64,000 nt of DNA from positions 3,440,336-3,504,335 of the forward strand of contig NZ_CP013254.1 of NCBI RefSeq assembly GCF_001482365.1. Direction: 5' to 3'. The translations under genes were made by a program, and so were the position numbers. Source of the DNA: Kocuria flava (GTDB lineage Bacteria > Actinomycetota > Actinomycetes > Actinomycetales > Micrococcaceae). The notes beneath the pieces are model-generated. The model had not been told where the DNA came from. It searched no databases and saw only the letters and a list, made by a program, of their open reading frames with translations. Below, piece by piece: positions 24,381-32,854 of this stretch; within the stretch, counting starts at the first letter, position 1; each line of letters begins with the position of its first letter.

Positions 24381-24482
24381 GACTCCCTTCGCCGGTGCTA
24401 ACCGGAGCAGGTTCGAGGGTCTGCGGTGATCCGCACTCTCAGCGCTGTGCCGCCGTCGCCGGCGGGGTGCGCTCCCCTGTCG
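24381..24482 (-). ncRNA. TPP riboswitch (THI element)
   Basis: On the minus strand the region shows the conserved core: GGGGAGC at the 5' side, CTGAGA in the first junction, ACCCTCGAACCTG and CCGGTTAGCACCGG (P4/P5) and CGAAGGGA at the 3' end. It lies upstream of the YkoE/YkoD/YkoC-like operon. Binding of thiamine pyrophosphate is expected to turn the operon off. Coordinates are approximate. Confidence 0.93.
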
Positions 24483-24639
24483 TTCAAGTGCCGCCCAGTC
24501 TACTGTGCCGGGGCCGCCGCCGGTACCCGGGCCGGTCGCGCGCGGGACCGGGGTGCTCTGGACGGGAGGCCCGGGACCGGTCTGCGCGGGACGGGGCTGC
24601 GCGGGACCGGGGCGCCCGGATCGGTGTGCGCCCGGGCGT

Positions 24640-24695
24640 GCGCGAGGGCGGGGCCCCGCTCCCGGTTCCCCGGGACGGAGGCCCCGCCCTCGCGC
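24640..24695 (-). terminator. Terminator after the DUF4235 gene
   Basis: Arms 24640-24655 and 24680-24695 form a perfect 16-bp stem with a 24-nt loop, immediately after the stop at 24709. Confidence 0.75.
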
Positions 24696-24708
24696 GCCGG
24701 CGGCGGGC

Positions 24709-24975
24709 TCAGACCTCGGAGCCGCTGGTGGCCTTCGGCTTGTTCTCCAGCTCGTAGACCTTGCGGCTGACGGCGACCTTGATGACCGTGCCGACGAGAC
24801 CGGTCATCAGCGCCCAGATGATGATCCCCGTCCAGGCCTCGTCCGGGTCCGGGTTCTTGGCCGGGGGCTCCTGGCCCGTGACCTTCTTCCAGCCGGCGGC
24901 CAGGACCTTGTTCGTCAGGGCCACGCCGCCGAGGGAGGCGCCGGTGCCGAGCAGGTGCAGGATCTTGGTGTTCAT
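24709..24975 (-). CDS. DUF4235 family membrane protein
   Basis: An 88-residue protein with an N-terminal hydrophobic stretch (ILHLLGTGASLGGVALTNKVLA) and a second membrane segment (GIIIWALMTGLVGTVIKVAV), linked by the KVTGQEPPAKNPDPDEAW motif that characterises DUF4235. ATG 24975 has AGAAGGAG upstream. Function unknown. It is a single gene between the riboswitch-controlled operon and the Mrp operon. Confidence 0.82.
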   Translation of the reverse strand: MNTKILHLLGTGASLGGVALTNKVLAAGWKKVTGQEPPAKNPDPDEAWTGIIIWALMTGLVGTVIKVAVSRKVYELENKPKATSGSEV

Positions 24976-25034
24976 GGGCGGGTGCTCCTTCTGGGTCGCG
25001 GGCCGGGGCGGGGGCCCCTGGGATCCGTCCCAGC

Positions 25035-25430
25035 CTAGCGCGTCCGCCCGGGGCCGTCAGTGTGCTGTCCGTCGGGGCCCACGCGGTTGAGCACCTCCTG
25101 CAGGTCGTCCTGGGTGAGGGTGTCGCGGTTGAGGTGCTTGGTGCGGTAGGTCGAGCGCCCCACCATGTGCGCCGAGACGGGAACCGTGAGCAGCTGGAAC
25201 ACCCACCCGAGCACGATCAGCGGGATCATCCACGCGTTGCGGCTGCCCAGGGCGACCGCGGTGAGCATCAGCAGCAGCCCGAATACCTGGGGCTTGGTGC
25301 CGGCGTGCATGCGGGTCAGCAGGTCGGGGAAGCGGACGAGGCCGACGGCCGCGGCCAGCGACATCAGGGCGCCGACCACGAGGCACACGGCCGTCGCGGC
25401 GTCCAGGACGGTCTCGGTCACGGGGCTCAC
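25035..25430 (-). CDS. mnhG: Mrp Na+/H+ antiporter subunit G
   Basis: A 131-residue protein with three membrane segments and the MnhG motif VGLVRFPDLLTRMHAGTKPQVFG. Last subunit gene of the operon. GTG 25430 overlaps the mnhF stop. A charged C-terminal tail extends about 40 residues past the membrane part. It is needed for assembly of the Mrp complex, which exchanges cytoplasmic Na+ for H+. Confidence 0.93.
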   Translation of the reverse strand: MSPVTETVLDAATAVCLVVGALMSLAAAVGLVRFPDLLTRMHAGTKPQVFGLLLMLTAVALGSRNAWMIPLIVLGWVFQLLTVPVSAHMVGRSTYRTKHLNRDTLTQDDLQEVLNRVGPDGQHTDGPGRTR

Positions 25431-25696
25431 CGCCCGTGCTCCGCGGTCTGGGTCGCGAAGCGGGCGACCGTCACGGAGCCGATGAAGCCCACGAGCGAGA
25501 CGATGACCATGAGCACCAGGTTGTCCAGGTGCCCGTGGTAGGCCATGTCCACCGCGAGGGCGGCCGCGACGATCGCGAGCAGCACGTCGGTGGCCACGAC
25601 CCGGTCCAGCAGGGACGGCCCTTTGGCGAGGCGGTAGAGGGTGCCGGCCGCGCCCAGGCTCAGCAGCACGGCGGCGATGCCCACGGCGATCTCCAT
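25427..25696 (-). CDS. mnhF: Mrp Na+/H+ antiporter subunit F
   Basis: An 89-residue three-helix protein with the MnhF-type block LAKGPSLLDRVVATDVLL. The start ATG 25696 shares one base with the mnhE stop (TGATG), and its own stop overlaps mnhG, so it is translationally coupled on both sides. Confidence 0.93.
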   Translation of the reverse strand: MEIAVGIAAVLLSLGAAGTLYRLAKGPSLLDRVVATDVLLAIVAAALAVDMAYHGHLDNLVLMVIVSLVGFIGSVTVARFATQTAEHGR

Positions 25697-26397
25697 CACG
25701 GGCGGTCCTCCTCTGTCCCGGGCACGGCCTGCCCGGCGGGTCGGTCGGTGGTCTCGGCCGCGGCCCCGTCGTCGTCGCCCCGGCCCCGCACGATCTGCTG
25801 CTGGGAGGTGATGGGGGCGCGGATCGCGGCGCTGTCCTGGGCCCTGCCCGTCCCGGGGCGGCGCTCCGCGCGCAGGGCCGCGAGCTCCTCCCGGGTGCCC
25901 ATGATCCGGATCCAGGCCGCCTCGATGCGCAGCACGGCGCGGCGGAAGTCCTCGGCCTGCTCGGGGGTGCGGACGTTGAGGGCGTGGAAGTACAGGGTGC
26001 CGTTGGCCCGGTCGACCTCGATCACGAGGGATCCGGGGATCAGCGTCATGGTGTGCCCGGTCGCGGTGAGCAGCAGGTCGGAGCGCGTGCGCAGCTGTAC
26101 GCCGACCACGGCGTTGCGCGTGCGCGGTCCCACGAGCAGCGCCACGAGCAGCACCTCGAAGCTGGCCTTCGCGACCTGCCACACGAAGGTGGCCGTGAAC
26201 AGCGCGAAGTGCACGGGGTTGAACCGCCCGGAAAGCTGGACCGGCGGCAGGTAGAGCACCCAGGTGACGAGCAGGGCCAGCAGCGCCCCGAAGACCAGGT
26301 TGCCGGCCCGGAAGTCGCCCCACAGGGCGCCCCAGACGAGCACGAGCCACACCAGCAGGGGCAGCTCGACGAGCAGCGGGTTCCGGGGCCGGGTCAC
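25696..26397 (-). CDS. mnhE: Mrp Na+/H+ antiporter subunit E
   Basis: A 233-residue protein: N-terminal two or three membrane helices, then the MnhE domain with TMTLIPGSLVIEVDRANGTLYFHAL. The last 60 residues are a hydrophilic extension beyond the usual 160-residue length. GTG 26397 overlaps the mnhD stop. Confidence 0.92.
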   Translation of the reverse strand: MTRPRNPLLVELPLLVWLVLVWGALWGDFRAGNLVFGALLALLVTWVLYLPPVQLSGRFNPVHFALFTATFVWQVAKASFEVLLVALLVGPRTRNAVVGVQLRTRSDLLLTATGHTMTLIPGSLVIEVDRANGTLYFHALNVRTPEQAEDFRRAVLRIEAAWIRIMGTREELAALRAERRPGTGRAQDSAAIRAPITSQQQIVRGRGDDDGAAAETTDRPAGQAVPGTEEDRP

Positions 26398-28034
26398 GGG
26401 GCCTCCTCCACCACGGGCTGCGGTCCCGTGGACAGGTCCAGGACCGCGCCGACGTAGCGCTCGGGGCGCACGAGGTTCTCCGCGGCGTTGTCCGCGAGCT
26501 GGAACAGCGGTCCGGCGAAGACGGTCAGGGCCACCCCGACGGCCACGAGCGCGGAGGTCGCCCCGAGCATCGACGGCGACATCAGCCGGACGTCGCCCTT
26601 GCCGCCGAAGCGGCCCGCCTGGTCGTCGACCCCGCCGGAGGTCAGCAGGAACCGGGAGCCGGCCGGCACGGGGGCCATCAGGATCGGGTCGGGGTACTCG
26701 GCGTCCTCCGGGGCGCGCAGGAAGGCGCGGTTCCACACGCGGATCAGCGCCATCAGCGTCAGCAGGGACACGAGCACGGCGCCGGCCACGAGGACGTAGG
26801 AGAGCCAGTCCCCGCGGGCCACGCCCGCCTGGAGCAGGCCCGCCTTGCCGAGGAACCCGGAGAACGGCGGGATCCCGCCGAGGTTGAGCGCGGGCACCAG
26901 GTAGAGCAGGCCCAGCAGCGGGGAGATGCGGGCCAGGCCCGCGAGGCGGTCCACGTTCGTGGACCCGCCGCGGCGCTCGATCAGCCCCGCCACGAGGAAC
27001 AGGCTGGTCTGGATCACGATGTGGTGGGCCACGTAGTACACGGTGGCCGCGAGCGCCTCGGCGGTGCCGACGGCCACCCCGAAGATCATGTAGCCGATGT
27101 GGCTGATCAGCGTGAACGAGAGCATGCGCTTGATGTCGATCTGGGCGAGGGCGCCCAGGATGCCCACGACCATCGTCAGCAGCGCGACCGTCATCAGCAG
27201 CCCGTCGATGCGCTCGGCCGGGAACAGCAGGGTCTCGGTGCGGATGATCGCGTACACCCCGACCTTCGTCAGCAGGCCCGCGAACACGGCGGTGACGGGT
27301 GCGGAGGCCGTGGGGTAGGAGTCGGGCAGCCAGAAGGACAGGGGGAAGACGGCGGCCTTGATCCCGAAGGCGATCACGAGCATCAGGTGCAGCTGCAGCT
27401 GCGTGCCCACGGGCAGCTCGGCGAGCTTCACCGACAGGTCCGCCATGGTGATGGTGCCGGTGGCCCCGTAGATCATCGCGATGGTGATGAGGAACAGCAC
27501 CGAGGAGATCACCGAGACGACCACGTAGGTGACGCCGGTGCGGATGCGTTGGACCGTCCCGCCCATCGTCATCAGCACGTAGGAGGCCACGAGCAGGATC
27601 TCGAAGCCGACGTAGAGGTTGAACAGGTCCCCGGCCAGGAAGGCGTTGGAGACCCCCGCCACGAGGATGAGGAAGGAGGGGTGGAAGATCGAGATCGGCC
27701 CCTCGTCGTCGCCGTCGGCCACGCCCTGGCCGGTCGCGTAGACGAGCACGGACAGCGAGACGACCGTGGAGACGACCAGCAGCAGGGAGGAGAGCTGGTC
27801 GACGACCATGACGATGCCCCACGGCGCCTCCCAGCCGCCCAGGTGCACGGCCTGGGGGCCGAGGTCCCAGGTGCCGACGAGCACGACCGTCTCGACGACG
27901 AGGCTGAGCACGAGCGCGCCGATCGCCACGGTCCGCTGCAGCCGGTTGCGCCGCAGCAGCAGCAGGTTCAGGGCGGCGCCGAGGAACGGGATGATCACGG
28001 CCAGCGGGGCCAGCTGCGCGGGGTTGAGGGTCAT
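26394..28034 (-). CDS. mnhD: Mrp Na+/H+ antiporter subunit D
   Basis: A 546-residue proton-translocating membrane protein of the NuoL/M/N type, about 14 helices, with conserved Lys/Glu regions (VAFGIKAAVFPLSFWLPDSYP, IDIKRMLSFTLISHIGY). It starts at ATG 28034, overlapping the mnhC stop by 4 nt. MnhA and MnhD supply the ion channels of the complex. Confidence 0.94.
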   Translation of the reverse strand: MTLNPAQLAPLAVIIPFLGAALNLLLLRRNRLQRTVAIGALVLSLVVETVVLVGTWDLGPQAVHLGGWEAPWGIVMVVDQLSSLLLVVSTVVSLSVLVYATGQGVADGDDEGPISIFHPSFLILVAGVSNAFLAGDLFNLYVGFEILLVASYVLMTMGGTVQRIRTGVTYVVVSVISSVLFLITIAMIYGATGTITMADLSVKLAELPVGTQLQLHLMLVIAFGIKAAVFPLSFWLPDSYPTASAPVTAVFAGLLTKVGVYAIIRTETLLFPAERIDGLLMTVALLTMVVGILGALAQIDIKRMLSFTLISHIGYMIFGVAVGTAEALAATVYYVAHHIVIQTSLFLVAGLIERRGGSTNVDRLAGLARISPLLGLLYLVPALNLGGIPPFSGFLGKAGLLQAGVARGDWLSYVLVAGAVLVSLLTLMALIRVWNRAFLRAPEDAEYPDPILMAPVPAGSRFLLTSGGVDDQAGRFGGKGDVRLMSPSMLGATSALVAVGVALTVFAGPLFQLADNAAENLVRPERYVGAVLDLSTGPQPVVEEAP

Positions 28035-28534
28035 CGGGTCCCCTCCCGCCCGGCCGTCGGCGCGCCCGGGGCCTCGACGTCCTCGTCGGGGTCGCGCCCG
28101 GCCGCCTCGTCGCCGGGCGAGGTGTCGAACTCCGTGGTGTCGGCGGGGATCTCGGCGTCGTCCTCCACGTCGTAGGAGGACTGGCGCGCGACGCGGCGGT
28201 CCTCGACGTCGTCCTGGATCTCGTCGCGGCGCCCGAGCACCCACGAGCGGTAGATCATGCCGAGCAGGAACGCGGTCACGGCCAGGGAGATCACGATCGA
28301 GGTGAGGATCAGCGCCTGGGGCAGCGGGTCGCTGTAGTCCTCCCCCGCCAGGGCGGAGTCGTAGAGGGGCGCGGCGCCGGGGCGCCCGCCGGTGTGCAGG
28401 ATCAGCAGGTTCGTGCCGTTGGTCAGCAGCACGATCCCGAGCAGCACGCGGGTCAGGGAGCGCTCGAGCAGCAGGTACACGCCCACGGTGTAGAGCACGC
28501 CCATCACGAGCAGCAGGGTCAGGTTCACGCTCAC
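28031..28534 (-). CDS. mnhC: Mrp Na+/H+ antiporter subunit C
   Basis: A 167-residue NuoK-like subunit. The first 110 residues have three helices (LLLVMGVLYTVGVYLLLERS, VLLGIVLLTNGTNLLIL); the last 60 are an acidic extension rich in Asp and Glu, longer than usual. GTG 28534 overlaps the mnhA stop. Confidence 0.92.
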   Translation of the reverse strand: MSVNLTLLLVMGVLYTVGVYLLLERSLTRVLLGIVLLTNGTNLLILHTGGRPGAAPLYDSALAGEDYSDPLPQALILTSIVISLAVTAFLLGMIYRSWVLGRRDEIQDDVEDRRVARQSSYDVEDDAEIPADTTEFDTSPGDEAAGRDPDEDVEAPGAPTAGREGTR

Positions 28535-31500
28535 CGGGACCGCCCCCCGTCCTCGCCGGCCGGCGCTCCCGCCGTGGCCGGGCGCGACCCGGCGCGCGGC
28601 ACGGGGGTGGCCCGGCGCCCGGAGAGCCGGATGCGCGTGCCGCCGGTGCGGCGGCGCCGGCGCACGGCGTCCTCCTCGACGCGCTCGTCGATCCGCCCGC
28701 CCAGGGAGCGGAGGATGTCGAGGATCAGGCCCACCACGATCAGGTAGACGCCGATGTCGAAGACGATGGCGCTGACGAACTTCTGCGGCCCGAACAGGAG
28801 CAGGTCGACCTCCCAGGTGTAGCTCTGCATGACGGACCCGCCGAGGAAGACCGGGGTGACCGCGTACAGCGCGGTGATCGCGAGCCCGGCACCGAGCATG
28901 GCGCCGGCGTTGATGGGCGTGGCCTGCTCGAGCTCGTAGCGCCCGCCGGCGAGGTAGCGCACGGCGAGGGCGAGCCCGGCGAGCAGGCCCCCGGCGAACC
29001 CGCCGCCGGGATCGTTGTGCCCGGCCACGAGCAGGTAGAGCGAGACCATCATGAAGGTGTGGAAGAGCAGGCGCGTGACGACCTCGAAGACGATCGAGCG
29101 CCGCTCGGGGGCCAGGGTGTGCCCGGCCAGCAGGAAGGGGTCCTCCTCGGCCGCGCCGGAGCGGGCGAAGCGGCGCGCGAGGGTCAGCTCCGCCTCCCGG
29201 CCCGTGTCGTCGAGGGCCTCGGCGCTGCGGGTGCGCAGCACGCGCATCTGCCCGGTGTCCGGGCCGGAGCGCACGATCCGGTCCCCGCGGCCGGTGACGA
29301 AGATCAGGGAGGCCACGCCGGTCGCGGCGAGCACGAGCACGCTGATCTCCCCGAAGGTGTCCCAGGCGCGGATGTCCACGAGGATCACGTTGACCACGTT
29401 CTGCCCGTCGCCGAGCTCGTAGGCCATCCGCGGCAGCTCGAGGGAGATCGGGTCCGCGGAGCGGGAGGAGATGCTGAAGGCCGCGAGCGCGGTCATGAAG
29501 ACCCCGAAGGCCACGGCGATCCCGGCGCGCAGCGCCCGGTGACCGGTGGGGTTGCGGTGCCACAGCGGGGCGGGCAGGGAGCGCAGCGCGAGCACGAAGG
29601 CGATCAGGGAGACGGTCTCCACGAGGGTCTGGGTCAGCGCGAGGTCCGGGGCGCCCTGGAGCGCGAAGATCAGCGCCAGCCCGTAGCCGGTGACCGACAC
29701 GAGCAGCACGGCCAGGAACCGCTTGCGCGCCAGCGGCACGAGCAGCGCCGCCACGACCATCACGACGCCGGCCACGAGCTGGCCCGGGCCGTCCGCCCAG
29801 TGGACCGCCGCCAGCGGCGGGGTCTCGGCCGCGAAGAGCACGATCGCCGGGACGACGATGGCGGTCAGCAGGATCACGGAGAGGTAGAAGGACAGCGACC
29901 CGCGCTGGGTGCGGCCGGTGACCCACACGGCGAACAGGTCCAGGACGTTGATGGTGCGCCGGTACAGCAGCTCTCCGGGCGGCAGCGCGGGCAGGGCCCG
30001 CTGCAGGTCGCTGACCGGCTGCCTGGCCAGGTACAGCGCGGTGCCCGCGGCGAGCACGAGCGCCGAGAGCCCGAGCGCGGGGGTGAGCCCGTGCCACAGG
30101 GCGAGGTAGAACTCGTGGCCGGTCACGGGCGGGAACTGGGCCACGTACGGCTGCAGCATGGCGTCCACCGGCGCGGGCCACAGCCCGTAGACCACGGTGA
30201 GGACCGTCAGCAGCGCGGGGGCGGCGAGGAAGGACGGCTCGACGCGGTCGACGTCGCTGATCACCGACCGGCCGCCGACGCCCTCGTCGAGCTCGGAGAA
30301 GTGCGCGGACTTGTGCGCGAAGCCGCCCCACACGAAGCGGGCGCTGTAGGCGAAGGTCAGCACCGAGCCGGCCACCAGGCCCGTGAGCACGAGCGTGCCC
30401 CACGGCTCGCCGGTGGCGTGCACGAAGGCCGTGAGCACGGCCTCCTTGGTCACGAACCCGGCCAGCGGCGGGACCCCGGCCATCGAGGCGGCGGCCACGA
30501 GCGCGACGCCGAAGAGCACGGGCACCCTGCGGAACAGCCCCGACAGGCGGCGGATGTCGCGGGTCCCGGCCCGGTGGTCGATGATGCCGACCACGAGGAA
30601 GAGCGTGGCCTTGAACAGCCCGTGGGAGAGCAGCATCGCCATCCCGGCCTGGGCGGTGTCCGCCGAGCCCCAGCCCACGACCACCACGAGGAAGCCGAGC
30701 TGGCTGACGGTCCCGTAGGCGAGGATCAGCTTGAGGTCGTACTGCTTGAGCGCGGCCCACCCGCCGAAGAGCATCGTGGCCAGGCCCAGGACGACGACGA
30801 CGGGCTGCCACAGCGCCGTCTCGGCGTAGCCGGGGGCGAAGCGGGCCACGAGGTAGACCCCGGCCTTGACCATCGCCGCGGCGTGCAGGTAGGCCGAGAC
30901 GGGGGTGGGGGCGGCCATCGCGGCCGGCAGCCAGAAGTGCAGCGGGATCAGCGCGGACTTGGTCGCGGCGCCCACGAGCAGCAGCAGCACCGCGACGTCC
31001 ACCACGGTGCCGGCCTGCGCGAGCTCGGGGGCCCGCTCGAGCAGCGCGGAGATCCGGTAGGTGCCGGCGGTCTCCCCCAGCATGATCATCCCGACCAGCA
31101 TCGCGAGCCCGCCGGCGGTGGTGACCACGAGCGCCTGCAGGGCGGCCCGGCGGGCCGAGAGGCGGGTGCGGCTGTAGCTGATGAGCAGGAAGGACAGGAC
31201 GGTGGTGATCTCCCAGAAGACGAACAGCAGCAGCAGGTCGTCGGCCGTCACCAGCCCGAACATGGCCCCGGCGAAGGCGAGCAGCTGGGCGCCGAAGCCG
31301 CCGACGCCCTCGGCGCCGGACTTGAAGTACCGGGCGCAGTAGAAGAGCACGAGCGAGCCGACGCCGAGCACGAGCAGGGACATCACCCACGCGAGGGCGT
31401 CCATGCGGAACGTGATCCCGAGGTCGAGGGACGGGATCCAGGTCCAGGACTCGGTCCAGCCGCCCCCGGGGCCGTAGACGCGGGGGGCGGCGGCCAGCAG

Positions 31501-31620
31501 CCAGACCAGCCCGGCCAGCGGCACGGCGGCCAGGACGTAGAAGGCGCTGCGGCCCAGGCGGGGGAAGAGGAGGGGCGCGACCGTCGCCGCCACTGCGTGG
31601 AGCAGGAGCACGACGGTCAT
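28531..31620 (-). CDS. mnhA: Mrp Na+/H+ antiporter subunit A with fused MnhB domain
   Basis: A 1029-residue membrane protein. The first 750 residues are NuoL-like (LLLFVFWEITTVLSFLLI, SHGLFKATLFLVVGIIDHR with catalytic Lys/His). The C-terminal part contains the MnhB domain (TFMMVSLYLLVAGHNDPGGG). No separate mnhB is present, so A and B are fused, as in many actinobacteria. ATG 31620 has GGAGG 7 nt upstream; the frame to 31680 is spurious. First gene of the overlapping A-C-D-E-F-G operon for cation and pH homeostasis. Confidence 0.94.
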   Translation of the reverse strand: MTVVLLLHAVAATVAPLLFPRLGRSAFYVLAAVPLAGLVWLLAAAPRVYGPGGGWTESWTWIPSLDLGITFRMDALAWVMSLLVLGVGSLVLFYCARYFKSGAEGVGGFGAQLLAFAGAMFGLVTADDLLLLFVFWEITTVLSFLLISYSRTRLSARRAALQALVVTTAGGLAMLVGMIMLGETAGTYRISALLERAPELAQAGTVVDVAVLLLLVGAATKSALIPLHFWLPAAMAAPTPVSAYLHAAAMVKAGVYLVARFAPGYAETALWQPVVVVLGLATMLFGGWAALKQYDLKLILAYGTVSQLGFLVVVVGWGSADTAQAGMAMLLSHGLFKATLFLVVGIIDHRAGTRDIRRLSGLFRRVPVLFGVALVAAASMAGVPPLAGFVTKEAVLTAFVHATGEPWGTLVLTGLVAGSVLTFAYSARFVWGGFAHKSAHFSELDEGVGGRSVISDVDRVEPSFLAAPALLTVLTVVYGLWPAPVDAMLQPYVAQFPPVTGHEFYLALWHGLTPALGLSALVLAAGTALYLARQPVSDLQRALPALPPGELLYRRTINVLDLFAVWVTGRTQRGSLSFYLSVILLTAIVVPAIVLFAAETPPLAAVHWADGPGQLVAGVVMVVAALLVPLARKRFLAVLLVSVTGYGLALIFALQGAPDLALTQTLVETVSLIAFVLALRSLPAPLWHRNPTGHRALRAGIAVAFGVFMTALAAFSISSRSADPISLELPRMAYELGDGQNVVNVILVDIRAWDTFGEISVLVLAATGVASLIFVTGRGDRIVRSGPDTGQMRVLRTRSAEALDDTGREAELTLARRFARSGAAEEDPFLLAGHTLAPERRSIVFEVVTRLLFHTFMMVSLYLLVAGHNDPGGGFAGGLLAGLALAVRYLAGGRYELEQATPINAGAMLGAGLAITALYAVTPVFLGGSVMQSYTWEVDLLLFGPQKFVSAIVFDIGVYLIVVGLILDILRSLGGRIDERVEEDAVRRRRRTGGTRIRLSGRRATPVPRAGSRPATAGAPAGEDGGRSR

Positions 31621-31760
31621 GGGGCGCCTCCAAAGGGTCGTGGGGCGGGGTGCTCCCCCGCGGAGAGACCACCCTATCAAAACGGGATTCCCGCCCCGTT
31701 GCGCGCTCGCCGCGCCGTTGCGCGCAGCGCGCCCCGGTCCGGCCCGGCGCGCCGCCTAGC

Positions 31761-32840
31761 TGTACCCGGTCAGGACGTTGGTAGCAGGAGGGTGTTGACG
31801 TGAGGAGAGCCTCCGGGTGGGGTGTGGCTTGTCTAAGGCCCACATCCACCACGGAGGCTCCCGTGTCCCACCGTAATGCCCGCACCACCGTCCACGGCAG
31901 GCTGCTCATCGTCTCCCGGCACCGTTCCGGGATGCCGAAGTCCCACATCGCCAAAGCCATGGGGATCTCGCGCAAGTGTGTGTCTCACTGGATCGCCCGC
32001 TACGACACCGAGGGCGAGACCGGTCTGCAGGACCGGTCCTCCCGCCCGCACACCACCCCGACCCGCACCTGCCCGAGCACGGAGCAGCGGGTCCTGGCGC
32101 TGCGCGCCAGGACCCGGCGGGGCCAGGACTGGATCGCAGGTGAGCTGGGCATCCCGGCACGCACGGTGGGGCGGATCCTGGCCCGCCACCAGGTCCCGTA
32201 CCTGCGGGAGCTGGACCCGCTCACCGGTGCGGTGATCCGGTCCTCGAAGACCACCGCGGTGCGCTACGAACGCGAGCACCCCGGGGAGTTGGTGCACATG
32301 GACGTGAAGAAGCTCGGGCGGATCCCTGATGGTGGCGGCTGGCGTGCCTTGGGGCGTGCGAACGCGGTCAGAGATCGACGCCATGGGCCCGGCTTCGACT
32401 ACGTGCACTCGGTGGTCGACGACCACTCGAGGCTGGCGTACTCGGAGATCCACGCCGATGAGAAGGGCGCCACCTGCGCGGAGTTCCTGGCCCGGGCGGC
32501 CGTCTACTTCGCCGGCCACGGGATCCCGAGGATCGAGCGGGTGATGACCGACAACGCCTTCGCCTACCGTCATTCCGCGGCCGTGCGGGAGGTGGTCGCG
32601 GCCCTGGGTGCCAAGCAGATCTTCATCCGCCCGCACTGCCCGTGGCAGAACGGCAAGGTGGAGCGCCTCAACCGCACCCTGGCCACCGAGTGGGCCTACC
32701 GGCAGGTCTTCATCAGCAACGACGAACGCACCGCCGCCCTTGCCCCCTGGATCGAGCACTACAACACTGAAAGACGCCACAGCGCACTCGGCGGACACCC
32801 ACCGGTCAGCCGCCTGCGACCAACCTCATGACCGGGTACA
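31761..32840 (+). mobile_element. Complete IS481-family insertion sequence (1080 bp)
   Basis: The left end starts TGTACCCGGTCA and the right end, read in reverse, starts with the same 12 bases. Imperfect terminal inverted repeats continue through GTTGGT...GCAGG (about 26 bp with few mismatches). A 6-bp target duplication, CCTAGC, flanks it at 31755-31760 and 32841-32846. One transposase gene lies inside. All parts needed for transposition look intact, and the exact duplication suggests a recent insertion. Confidence 0.93.
31863..32831 (+). CDS. IS481-family transposase
   Basis: A 322-residue DDE transposase: N-terminal helix-turn-helix (KSHIAKAMGISRKCVSHWIARY) and an rve integrase core with catalytic Asp in HMDVKK (about 147), Asp in MTDNAF (about 230) and Glu in QNGKVERLN (about 267), i.e. 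DD~35E. GTG 31863 is the likely start; the frame from 31800 lies in the terminal region. The stop codon lies 9 nt inside the right terminal repeat. Confidence 0.93.
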   Translation: MSHRNARTTVHGRLLIVSRHRSGMPKSHIAKAMGISRKCVSHWIARYDTEGETGLQDRSSRPHTTPTRTCPSTEQRVLALRARTRRGQDWIAGELGIPARTVGRILARHQVPYLRELDPLTGAVIRSSKTTAVRYEREHPGELVHMDVKKLGRIPDGGGWRALGRANAVRDRRHGPGFDYVHSVVDDHSRLAYSEIHADEKGATCAEFLARAAVYFAGHGIPRIERVMTDNAFAYRHSAAVREVVAALGAKQIFIRPHCPWQNGKVERLNRTLATEWAYRQVFISNDERTAALAPWIEHYNTERRHSALGGHPPVSRLRPTS

Positions 32841-32854
32841 CCTAGCATGACGGC

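Noticed and set aside
31621..31760. A second IS fragment left of the IS481 element
   Set aside because: The sequence is the GC-rich promoter region of mnhA with no transposase remnant or second terminal repeat.
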